Below, piece after piece: positions 1 through 5,210 of a DNA stretch of 5,460 nt. The DNA is from Sphingobacteriia bacterium (GTDB lineage: Bacteria; Bacteroidota; Bacteroidia; UBA7662): NCBI GenBank assembly GCA_009926245.1, contig RFPG01000103.1:1-5460 (forward strand), read 5' to 3'. The translations under genes and the position numbers were made by a program. The notes below the pieces were generated by a model, which was not told where the DNA came from, did not search any database, and saw nothing but the letters and a program-made list of their open reading frames with translations. Every line of letters starts with the position of its first letter. Position 1 is the first letter of the stretch.

Positions 1-84
1 TGTAAGGGGGTTTAGTGCATCAAGGCCAAAAGAAACCACCAAGGCAAGGGCAGCGGAAGCGAGTAAAAGGGGGGTTTTTTTCAT
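1..84 (-). CDS. N-terminus of an exported protein (partial, runs off the left edge)
   Basis: Read on the minus strand, an ATG at 84-82 opens a frame of 28 codons with no stop up to the window edge. It begins MKKTPLLLASAALALVVSFG. This is a textbook Sec signal-peptide shape: two lysines after Met, then a hydrophobic core of about 15 residues. No Cys is seen in the visible part, so there is no lipobox evidence; cleavage after the core (around residues 18-22) is only a guess. The mature protein is almost entirely outside the window, so no function can be assigned. The gene is divergent from the cold-shock gene at 162, with a 77-bp A/T-rich spacer and no obvious Shine-Dalgarno sequence. A chance ORF of this length is possible, but the signal-peptide pattern beginning exactly at an ATG makes a real gene likely. 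Confidence 0.68.
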   Translation of the reverse strand, partial: MKKTPLLLASAALALVVSFGLDALNPLT

Positions 85-92
85 GAATATTG

Positions 93-130
93 GATTTCTA
101 TCAAAATTCAATCAAAAACCCTGAGAAATC
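93..130. repeat. Inverted repeat with internal direct repeats in the divergent promoter region
   Basis: Two perfect 7-bp arms, GATTTCT at 93-99 and AGAAATC at 124-130, are separated by 24 bp. Inside lie two direct copies of ATCAAAA at 100-106 and 111-117, offset by 11 bp, about one helical turn. The element sits in the 77-bp spacer between the divergent exported-protein gene and the cold-shock gene, where promoters or a shared operator would be expected. I could not identify a well-spaced -33/-7 promoter pair for either gene. The region is A/T-rich, so chance repeats are quite possible. Confidence 0.25.
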
Positions 131-161
131 TATATCTTGTGGCCTTAAATTTTAATTAATC

Positions 162-359
162 ATGAACGAAGGAATTGTAAAGTTCTTCAACCAGACCAAA
201 GGTTTTGGTTTCATCCGGGAGGAGAACAGCGGCACAGAATATTTTGTGCACGCAACGGGGCTCATCGACAAGGTACGTGAAAACGACCGCGTTAACTTTG
301 AGCTCAAAGAAGGCCGTAAAGGCCTTAATGCTGTGAATGTCAAATTGATCCAGGAATAA
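162..359 (+). CDS. Cold-shock domain protein (CspA family)
   Basis: Complete 65-residue single cold-shock domain, the usual length for bacterial Csp proteins. These are small cytoplasmic OB-fold proteins that bind single-stranded RNA/DNA and act as RNA chaperones. The start GIVKFFNQTKGFGFI holds RNP1 (KGFGFI, residues 13-18), and RNP2 is YFVHAT (residues 27-32). Aromatic residues of the binding face (F8, F15, F17, F28) and H30 are in place. W11 of E. coli CspA is replaced here by F8, as in many Bacteroidota Csps. The C-terminal GRKGLNAVNVKLI matches the last beta strands. The ATG at 162 is the natural start, preceded by an A/T-rich leader with no Shine-Dalgarno. The gene stands alone: divergent from its left neighbour and followed by its own terminator. 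The long 5' leader typical of cold-induced csp mRNAs does not fit in the 77-bp spacer, so cold induction cannot be inferred. Confidence 0.96.
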   Translation: MNEGIVKFFNQTKGFGFIREENSGTEYFVHATGLIDKVRENDRVNFELKEGRKGLNAVNVKLIQE

Positions 360-385
360 TCCGGACGTTGCAACCACCGCTCACT

Positions 386-411
386 ACCGCCCCTCGGGGC
401 GGTTTTTTTTT
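386..411 (+). terminator. Intrinsic terminator of the cold-shock gene
   Basis: CCGCCC at 387-392 pairs perfectly with GGGCGG at 397-402 around a CTCG tetraloop (393-396), and the stem is followed by nine T residues (403-411). A386 can also pair with T403. It lies 27 bp after the csp stop codon and works only in the plus direction, because no T tract follows the stem on the minus strand. It separates csp from the prs cluster downstream. Confidence 0.93.
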
Positions 412-418
412 GGAACGG

Positions 419-432
419 GGGGCCAAAGCCCC
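419..432 (+). other. Small GC-rich hairpin just after the csp terminator
   Basis: GGGGC (419-423) and GCCCC (428-432) form a perfect 5-bp stem around a CAAA tetraloop. It starts eight bases after the T tract of the csp terminator. No T run follows on either strand, so it is not an intrinsic terminator by itself. It could back up 3'-end formation or be chance. It lies upstream of the proposed prs -7 element, so it should not be part of the prs mRNA if that promoter is right. Confidence 0.22.
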
Positions 433-488
433 ACTCAATGACTTAAAAATTAGTCTTTTGAACGCAAAAATCCCGCCCTTGAAAAGCC

Positions 489-497
489 TATATTTGC
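489..497 (+). promoter_or_regulatory. Candidate Bacteroidota -7 promoter element for prs
   Basis: TATATTTGC is a full match to the Bacteroidota -7 consensus TAnnTTTG. It lies 52 bp before the ATG at 550, in the only sizeable spacer upstream of prs and after the csp terminator. A matching -33 TTTG at the usual distance is missing: the nearest TTTTG (456-460) is 28 bp upstream, longer than the customary spacing of about 17-23 bp. If the element is used, transcription would start near 502-504, giving a leader of about 47 nt to the ATG at 550 or about 89 nt to the ATG at 592. Confidence 0.35.
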
Positions 498-549
498 CGT
501 CCCTAAAAGAATTCACCTAACCCAACGAGCCGCTTCCAAACGCCCCAAA

Positions 550-1527
550 ATGCGATCAAACCAAGCGAACGCTGCCCCAACCCCTCACGGCATGAAGATT
601 TTTGCCGGGCAGGCCACCTTGGACCTGGGCGGACGCATTGCCCAGGCTTACGGTGACGCCTTGGGGGATTCTTCGCTTTTGCGCTTTTCGGACGGGGAAT
701 TTCAGCCCGTTATCAACGAATCTGTTCGAGGTTGCGATGTCTTTTTGGTGCAGAGCACCCATGCCCCCGCGGATCATTTGATGGAGTTACTCCTGATGAT
801 TGATGCCTGCAAGCGGGCCTCTGCCCATTACATCACGGCCGTTATTCCGTATTTCGGCTTGGCCCGTCAGGACCGTAAAGACAAACCGAGGGTGCCCATA
901 GGTGCCCGTTTAGTGGCCGATATGCTCGGAGCTGCCGGGGTGACCCGGGTCATGACCATGGACTTGCATGCGCCTCAGATTCAGGGATTCTTCAATGTTC
1001 CCTTTGATCATTTGGACGCAAGTACCATTTTTGTTCCCTACGTCAAATCCCTTCAATTGGGTCAGGTTGCTATTGCTGCACCGGATATGGGGGCCGCCGC
1101 CCGCGCTAAATTTTTTGCATCTCATCTGGATTGCCCCATCATTGTATGTGACAAAACGCGGGCCCGGGCCAATGTCGTCGCCAAGATTCAGGTGATTGGC
1201 GATGTCAAAGGAAAAGACGTGGTCATCGTCGATGACTTGGTGGATACCGCCGGAACCATCGTGATGGTGGCTGATCAATTGATGCGCAAAGGAGCCGCTT
1301 CGGTTCGGGCCGTATGCACCCACGGTGTCTTGTCAGGGGAGGCCATTGCCCGCATTCAGGATTCCGCTCTCACAGAATTGGTGGTCACCGATACCATCCC
1401 GATGCGCGCATCCACTTCCAAAATCAAAGTCCTATCGGTGGCCGATTTATTTGCCCAATCCATTCGGAGTGTTCGCGAATTTTCGTCCATCAGCCATTTG
1501 TTTGAAGTCAAAGTCAAGTCCCATTAA
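550..1527 (+). CDS. prs: Ribose-phosphate pyrophosphokinase (PRPP synthetase)
   Basis: Transfers pyrophosphate from ATP to ribose 5-phosphate to make PRPP, the precursor of purines, pyrimidines, NAD, histidine and tryptophan; a cytoplasmic class I PRPP synthetase. The sequence is full length (325 aa). Visible motifs: RFSDGEFQP (45-53), catalytic flexible-loop region RQDRKDKPRVP (106-116), the family signature DLHAPQIQGFFNVPFD (138-153) with the metal/ATP-binding His140, DKTRARAN (201-208) retaining the Lys and Arg of the catalytic loop, and the ribose-5-phosphate/PRPP loop VDDLVDTAGT (227-236). The C-terminal SSISHLF is typical. The start is uncertain: ATG at 550 gives a 14-residue Ala/Asn/Pro-rich lead, while ATG at 592 begins MKIFAGQATLDL, where family homology starts. 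Relatives usually have only a few residues before KIF, so 592 deserves serious consideration. First gene of a plus-strand cluster with rplY and pth; 96 bp to rplY without a terminator. Confidence 0.97.
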   Translation: MRSNQANAAPTPHGMKIFAGQATLDLGGRIAQAYGDALGDSSLLRFSDGEFQPVINESVRGCDVFLVQSTHAPADHLMELLLMIDACKRASAHYITAVIPYFGLARQDRKDKPRVPIGARLVADMLGAAGVTRVMTMDLHAPQIQGFFNVPFDHLDASTIFVPYVKSLQLGQVAIAAPDMGAAARAKFFASHLDCPIIVCDKTRARANVVAKIQVIGDVKGKDVVIVDDLVDTAGTIVMVADQLMRKGAASVRAVCTHGVLSGEAIARIQDSALTELVVTDTIPMRASTSKIKVLSVADLFAQSIRSVREFSSISHLFEVKVKSH

Positions 1528-1623
1528 AAACGAAGATTCGATAACAAAGCATTCATTCTCTATCAAACATTTTTTTACCCATCATCCATCACTTAAAACC
1601 CTTATCACCAAAATCCAAACGCT

Positions 1624-2202
1624 ATGAAATCGATCAATTTGAGCGGTTCTCTCCGAGAGAACGTAGGGAAGTCTGATTCGAATCAATTGCGTGCAGAAGG
1701 CAAGGTTCCTTGCGTATTGTACGGCAATGCGGCTTCTCAATCCCATTTCTGGGCCCATGCCTATGATTTGAAATCCGTCTTATTCACCCCCGAGACTTTC
1801 AAAATCATGCTTGACCTTGACGGTAAAAAACACACCTGTGTTGTCAAGGATGCCCAATACCATCCATTGAACGGCGCCATGCTCCATGTTGACTTTATGT
1901 TACTGGATTCCACCAAGGTGGTTAAGTTGAATCTTCCGTTGGAATTTGTAGGTACATCCCCCGGGGTCCGGGCCGGTGGAAAATTCGCATCACGTATGCG
2001 CTCCATCACCGTCAAAGGTTTACCGGATCAGTTGCCGTCTTCGGTCAAAGTGGATATTTCCAATATGGAGTTGGGTGGGGTTGTTCGGGTGAAAGATATC
2101 GTCGCTGAGGGCTTTACCTTGGTGGCTGCTCCGAACAATCCGGTGGCCGCTGTGACCATACCGCGCGCCATGAAAGGCGCTGTCGCCGAGGCTTCCAAAT
2201 AA
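1624..2202 (+). CDS. rplY: 50S ribosomal protein L25 / general stress protein Ctc
   Basis: A 192-residue two-domain member of the bL25 TL5/CTC group. The N-terminal domain (about 1-93) binds 5S rRNA in the large subunit. It carries LRAEGKVPCVLYG (22-34) and the conserved stretch DAQYHPLNGAMLHVDF (76-91). The C-terminal TL5 beta domain (about 97-183) carries PLEFVGTSPGVRAGG (105-119) and LPDQLPSSVKVDISNMELG (133-151). E. coli L25 lacks this second domain, whereas Bacteroidota, Thermus and Bacillus Ctc have it. The start MKSINLSGSLRENVGK matches the usual beginning of Bacteroidota homologues and has no Shine-Dalgarno. The gene sits 96 bp after prs and 69 bp before pth, a gene order common in Bacteroidota. 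The prs-rplY spacer (1528-1623) is A/C-rich with a seven-T run near 1570 but no GC stem, so read-through from prs is likely. A potential RNA fold begins at the last base of its stop codon. Confidence 0.96.
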   Translation: MKSINLSGSLRENVGKSDSNQLRAEGKVPCVLYGNAASQSHFWAHAYDLKSVLFTPETFKIMLDLDGKKHTCVVKDAQYHPLNGAMLHVDFMLLDSTKVVKLNLPLEFVGTSPGVRAGGKFASRMRSITVKGLPDQLPSSVKVDISNMELGGVVRVKDIVAEGFTLVAAPNNPVAAVTIPRAMKGAVAEASK

Positions 2203-2246
2203 TTCACCCTTCCGCTGAGCGGAGGGGGGATGATGACCCCGTGAAT
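2202..2246 (+). promoter_or_regulatory. Predicted three-way-junction RNA fold between rplY and pth
   Basis: Complementary segments nest without gaps. The outer stem is ATTCAC (2202-2207) with GTGAAT (2241-2246), 6 bp. Arm 1 is CCTTCCGC (2208-2215) with GCGGAGGG (2219-2226), 8 pairs including one G-U wobble, with loop TGA. Arm 2 is GGG (2227-2229) with CCC (2238-2240) and an 8-nt loop; a 4-bp register 2226-2229/2237-2240 competes with arm 1. No T run follows, so it is not an intrinsic terminator. It starts at the final base of the rplY stop and ends 25 nt before the pth ATG. Plausible roles are translational control of pth, mRNA processing or stability. The pairing is seen directly; any function is inference. 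Confidence 0.35.
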
Positions 2247-2271
2247 AGGTAAATCCCAACGACTGGTTGCG

Positions 2272-2841
2272 ATGAAGTTCCTGGTTTTTGGCCTGGGGAA
2301 TCCCGGTTCAGAATACGCTGATACGCGCCATAATGTTGGCTTCATGGTCTTGGACCGCCTTCGAAAGGAGCTGAGTTCAGCGGATGATTTTGCCAGCGGG
2401 CGTTACGCCTCGGTTTGCAACGGTCGGCAGGCCGGCAAGCAGTTTGTTTTGGTCAAACCCCAGACCTATATGAATTTGTCAGGTCAGGCTGTGCGTTATT
2501 GGATGCAATCCGAGAAAGTGGAGAACGATCGCATTCTGGTGATTACGGATGATTTGAGTTTGCCCTTCGGTCAAATTCGTCTCCGTGGTTCGGGCAGTGC
2601 CGGGGGCCACAACGGACTTGGTCATATTGAAACGGTGCTCGGCAACAACCAATACGCCCGCTTGCGCGTTGGCATCGGTCGGGATTTTGCGCCGGGTCGT
2701 CAATCCGACTACGTCCTGGCTCCTTTTGGAAAGACGGAGCAGGAGACCCTACCTAACTTGTTGGAACGTTGTTCCAAAGCCGTTTTGGCTTGGGCTCTTC
2801 GGGGGCTCGGTCCGGCGATGAACGAGTTCAATCGGACTTAA
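2272..2841 (+). CDS. pth: Peptidyl-tRNA hydrolase
   Basis: Cleaves the ester bond of peptidyl-tRNAs released prematurely from ribosomes, recycling tRNA; a monomeric, essential cytoplasmic enzyme. At 189 aa it is the normal length for Pth1. Residue numbering matches the E. coli enzyme exactly at the active site: N10 (GLGNPG, 7-12), catalytic H20 (TRHNVGF, 18-24), N68 (KPQTYMNLSG, 62-71), D93 (TDDLSLPFG, 92-100), and H113/N114 (GGHNGLGHIE, 111-120). The substrate-loop sequence YARLRVGIGRD (128-138) is also present. ATG at 2272 gives MKFLVFGLGNPG, the standard start, with no Shine-Dalgarno. It lies 69 bp after rplY and is probably cotranscribed with it, behind the predicted junction at 2202-2246. 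Its TAA (2839-2841) overlaps the stop codon of the convergent FAH-family gene, so no separate terminator can lie between the two genes. Confidence 0.97.
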   Translation: MKFLVFGLGNPGSEYADTRHNVGFMVLDRLRKELSSADDFASGRYASVCNGRQAGKQFVLVKPQTYMNLSGQAVRYWMQSEKVENDRILVITDDLSLPFGQIRLRGSGSAGGHNGLGHIETVLGNNQYARLRVGIGRDFAPGRQSDYVLAPFGKTEQETLPNLLERCSKAVLAWALRGLGPAMNEFNRT

Positions 2842-3449
2842 CACACCTTGCAGCGCAGGTTCGGGCGTCCGTTGATGTAGCCACTCAATTGGTCTCCCAC
2901 CTGGACGGGGCCTACCCCGGCAGGTGTTCCTGTGTAGATCATATCCCCCATTTTGAGGGTAAAGTATTTGGAAACAAAAGAAATGATTTCTGCAAAGCCA
3001 AAAAGCATGTCCGACGTATGGCCACTTTGACGGACTTCGTCGCCGATTTGTAGGTTGAAGGCAAAGCCTTGTTCCAGGGCGGCCGGATCGGTTTCCAACC
3101 AATCTCCTAGGATTGCAGAACCATCAAATCCTTTGGACAGCTCCCAGGGAAGCCCTTTGGATTTGAGTTGTTCCTGCAGGGTTCGAGCGGTGAAATCAAT
3201 ACCCAGGGCAACGCGGTCCACATAAGACAAGGCAAATTTGGGCTGGATGTGCCGTCCATTGCGCCCAATTCGTAACACAATCTCTATTTCATGATGAACA
3301 TCCCCCAAATGATCCGGTAGAAAAAAGGGTTTTCCGTCTCGGACCAGGGCTGTTTCTGGCTTCAGAAAAACCACGGGCTCCGAGGGACGGGGGTTGTTTA
3401 ATTCCCGTGCATGTTCGTCGTAATTACGTCCTATGCAAATGATTTTCAT
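2838..3449 (-). CDS. Fumarylacetoacetate hydrolase (FAH) family protein
   Basis: A 203-aa single-domain member of the FAH superfamily, closest in size and motifs to the FAHD1/YcgM type, which act as acylpyruvases, oxaloacetate decarboxylases or related C-C bond hydrolases. Catalysis is metal-dependent (Mg or Mn) and cytoplasmic. Visible motifs: KIICIGRNYDEHARELN (2-18), PVVFLKPETAL (25-35), metal ligands in HHEIEIVLRIG (52-62; E54 and E56), ALGIDFTARTLQ (81-92; D85 as third ligand), the Lys motif SKGFDGSAILGDW (105-117; K106), and IYTGTPAGVGPV (171-182). The exact substrate cannot be read from the sequence. The start at 3449 gives MKIICIGRNY, the normal family start, and lies 26 bp inside the 3' end of the peptidase gene, suggesting cotranscription and possibly translational coupling. 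It converges on pth with a 4-bp overlap. Confidence 0.94.
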   Translation of the reverse strand: MKIICIGRNYDEHARELNNPRPSEPVVFLKPETALVRDGKPFFLPDHLGDVHHEIEIVLRIGRNGRHIQPKFALSYVDRVALGIDFTARTLQEQLKSKGLPWELSKGFDGSAILGDWLETDPAALEQGFAFNLQIGDEVRQSGHTSDMLFGFAEIISFVSKYFTLKMGDMIYTGTPAGVGPVQVGDQLSGYINGRPNLRCKVC

Positions 3450-5187
3450 GGTATTGCATTTTGTTTAAGGTCCAATTCGCTAGTTCCTCAACGTAGGTAG
3501 AATTCGCTTCAAAGGGCACCCCTGCTTGGTGGTAAACCTCATGAATCGATACGGTGTTACCAAGGGCAAGGGCTTTACGATAGGCGTCAAGTCCACTCGC
3601 CGGTTCATGGGTGCAGTTTCTCCAAACGCCTAGTGCGCCGATTTGAGCAAAACCGTATTCAATATAATAAAAGGGCATTTCAAAGAGGTGCAATTGCCCT
3701 TGCCATTGGTAGTCCAGCCATTCGTCCAATCCACTCCAATCCACAACGGAGCTGGTGTATTGTTGCAGGAGTTCTTTCCACGCATAGCTGCGTTCGTTCC
3801 GGCTATGCCCCGGATGGGTGTACATCCAATGTTGAAAAGCATCAATGCAGGCGATCCAAGGAAGCACGCCCAGGGCTCGCTGTATTTGTTCATAGGAGGC
3901 GCGGTGCAGGTCTTGGGGATTTCCAAAAAAATGGGGGTAAGCGACCATGCTTAGCAATTCCATGCTCATGGATGCCAATTCGGCGGTTTCGGAAGGGGTT
4001 TGGCGGTACACATTCAACCGCAACGGGTGGACGAGGAAGGAATGCACCGCATGACCGCCTTCGTGCATCATGGTCTCCAGATCTTCCATGGAACCGGTTG
4101 CATTCATAAATACAAAGGGAGCCCCGCTTTCCATCATCGGGTAGTTGTATCCCCCCGGGGCTTTGCCTTTGCGGGATTCCAAGTCAAAGCGGCCCATGCG
4201 GTCCATCGTCGAGAGGCATTCCCCAAAAAACGGATCCAGTTGTTGAAAGGCCGCTATGCTTTTTTGAATCAAATCTTTTTGACCTTCAAAAGGGTTCAGG
4301 GGTTTTTGACCTGCAGGCAGTGCTTTGAGATCCCAAGGCCGGAGGCGGTCCAGGCCATTGATCAAGGCTTTGTTATGATCCATGTGCTCTTTGAGCGGCA
4401 TGAAGGCATTACGGACCGATTGATGAAAGGTTTCGCATTCCTCAACGCCGTATTCAAAGCGGTTGAGCTCGCGGAACCGATAATCCCTGTAATTGGCAAA
4501 ACCGGCGTTGAGGGCCACCCGGTGTCGGAGTTCCAGCATGCGGTCCATCAGGCCTTGTAGGTCTTCGCTAATCCGTGCTCTGGCCTCCATGATCAGGCGG
4601 TAAACGGCTTCGCGTTGGGAACGGTCCGGGGATTTGAGCAGGTTCTGCGCTTGGGGTAGGGTGTATTCTTGTCCGTTGTAGACAATGCTGAGGCTGCCTG
4701 TTTTGGCCCCGTATTGGCTTTCGAGGCCTTTGAGTTCCGTTTGAAGGGGGATATTTTCTTCGCGGTACAATGCTCGGGCGTTGCGGACCATCCGAAGTAG
4801 CCGGTCAAAGCCAGGCTCGTGGTAGGAGTCCAACCCAGGGTAAGCGAGCATTTTGCCGTTCAAGGCATCGTCCAAGGGCGCTATTTTGGGGTAGATCTCC
4901 TGAACAAAGAAATCGTAGGCCTTCCTTTTGTCGATGTTTTCAGTATCGCAGCTCAAGGCGACATAAAGCCAGGCTTGGTGCTCGTCCAAGCAAGATTCCA
5001 GTTCAGAGCGGTTGGCCAGCCAGGTAGCAAAGACCCCGTGGTCGTTCGAGCCATCGTTGGAATCCTCGACCGCCTCTTTGTTCCAATCGATGTTAAGAAG
5101 TCGATTGTAATAGGGCTCGATGACCTCAAAGGAGGTTGGTTGGAAATCCGAAGCAACAAAACTTCGATTCTTGGTTAGATCCAGCAT
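3424..5187 (-). CDS. M3-family oligoendopeptidase (PepF-like zinc metallopeptidase)
   Basis: A 587-aa zinc metallopeptidase of family M3 that cleaves short peptides, probably in the cytoplasm as no signal peptide is visible. The zinc site HEGGH is at residues 375-379 in TMMHEGGHAVHSF, with E376 as the catalytic base. The third ligand is most likely E403 in SETAELASMSMELLS (399-413). FYYIEYGFAQIGA (506-518) is the conserved C-terminal region with substrate-binding tyrosines. An N-terminal oligoendopeptidase F-type helical domain covers about 60-200, and GKAPGGYNYP (341-350) is another family hallmark. The frame stays open to an ATG at 5349, but that start would add 54 residues with no family resemblance and overlap the upstream RND gene by 139 bp. 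ATG at 5187 gives MLDLTKNRSFVASDF, matches the usual M3 start and leaves a 23-bp gap. The 3' end overlaps the FAH-family gene by 26 bp in a different frame. Confidence 0.95.
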   Translation of the reverse strand: MLDLTKNRSFVASDFQPTSFEVIEPYYNRLLNIDWNKEAVEDSNDGSNDHGVFATWLANRSELESCLDEHQAWLYVALSCDTENIDKRKAYDFFVQEIYPKIAPLDDALNGKMLAYPGLDSYHEPGFDRLLRMVRNARALYREENIPLQTELKGLESQYGAKTGSLSIVYNGQEYTLPQAQNLLKSPDRSQREAVYRLIMEARARISEDLQGLMDRMLELRHRVALNAGFANYRDYRFRELNRFEYGVEECETFHQSVRNAFMPLKEHMDHNKALINGLDRLRPWDLKALPAGQKPLNPFEGQKDLIQKSIAAFQQLDPFFGECLSTMDRMGRFDLESRKGKAPGGYNYPMMESGAPFVFMNATGSMEDLETMMHEGGHAVHSFLVHPLRLNVYRQTPSETAELASMSMELLSMVAYPHFFGNPQDLHRASYEQIQRALGVLPWIACIDAFQHWMYTHPGHSRNERSYAWKELLQQYTSSVVDWSGLDEWLDYQWQGQLHLFEMPFYYIEYGFAQIGALGVWRNCTHEPASGLDAYRKALALGNTVSIHEVYHQAGVPFEANSTYVEELANWTLNKMQYHENHLHRT

Positions 5188-5210
5188 GCGTTGGTAGGAG
5201 GCTTTGGGGG

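Noticed and set aside
310..324. GGCC repeat (GGCCGTAAAGGCC) in the csp gene as a possible hairpin
   Set aside because: It is a short stem inside conserved coding sequence (EGRKGLN) with no following T run; most likely codon-driven.
910..1323. 137-codon minus-strand open frame within prs
   Set aside because: It is fully antisense to the conserved catalytic core of prs, with Gly/His-rich composition that mirrors the prs codons; no family resemblance.
1321..1326. THG instead of THP in the Prs motif THxVLSG (residues 257-259)
   Set aside because: Gly at this position also occurs in functional PRPP synthetases, including the animal enzymes (THGIFSG), so it does not suggest loss of function.
1528..1623. 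Possible terminator at the seven-T run in the prs-rplY spacer
   Set aside because: No GC-rich stem precedes the T run, so there is no support for intrinsic termination; the spacer is simply A/C/T-rich.
2749..3102. Minus-strand 117-codon frame spanning the pth/FAH junction
   Set aside because: It overlaps both genes in other frames, is Arg/Pro-rich and has no recognisable motif; a shadow of the two real genes.
3633..4560. Long plus-strand open frames (158 and 186 codons) opposite the M3 peptidase gene
   Set aside because: They lie antisense to a well-conserved zinc peptidase, show no recognisable domain, and have irregular His/Arg/Pro-rich composition typical of shadow frames.
5196..5201. 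AGGAGG sequence near the M3 peptidase start, resembling a Shine-Dalgarno
   Set aside because: It is on the plus strand, whereas the adjacent gene is on the minus strand; the mRNA would carry CCTCCT.
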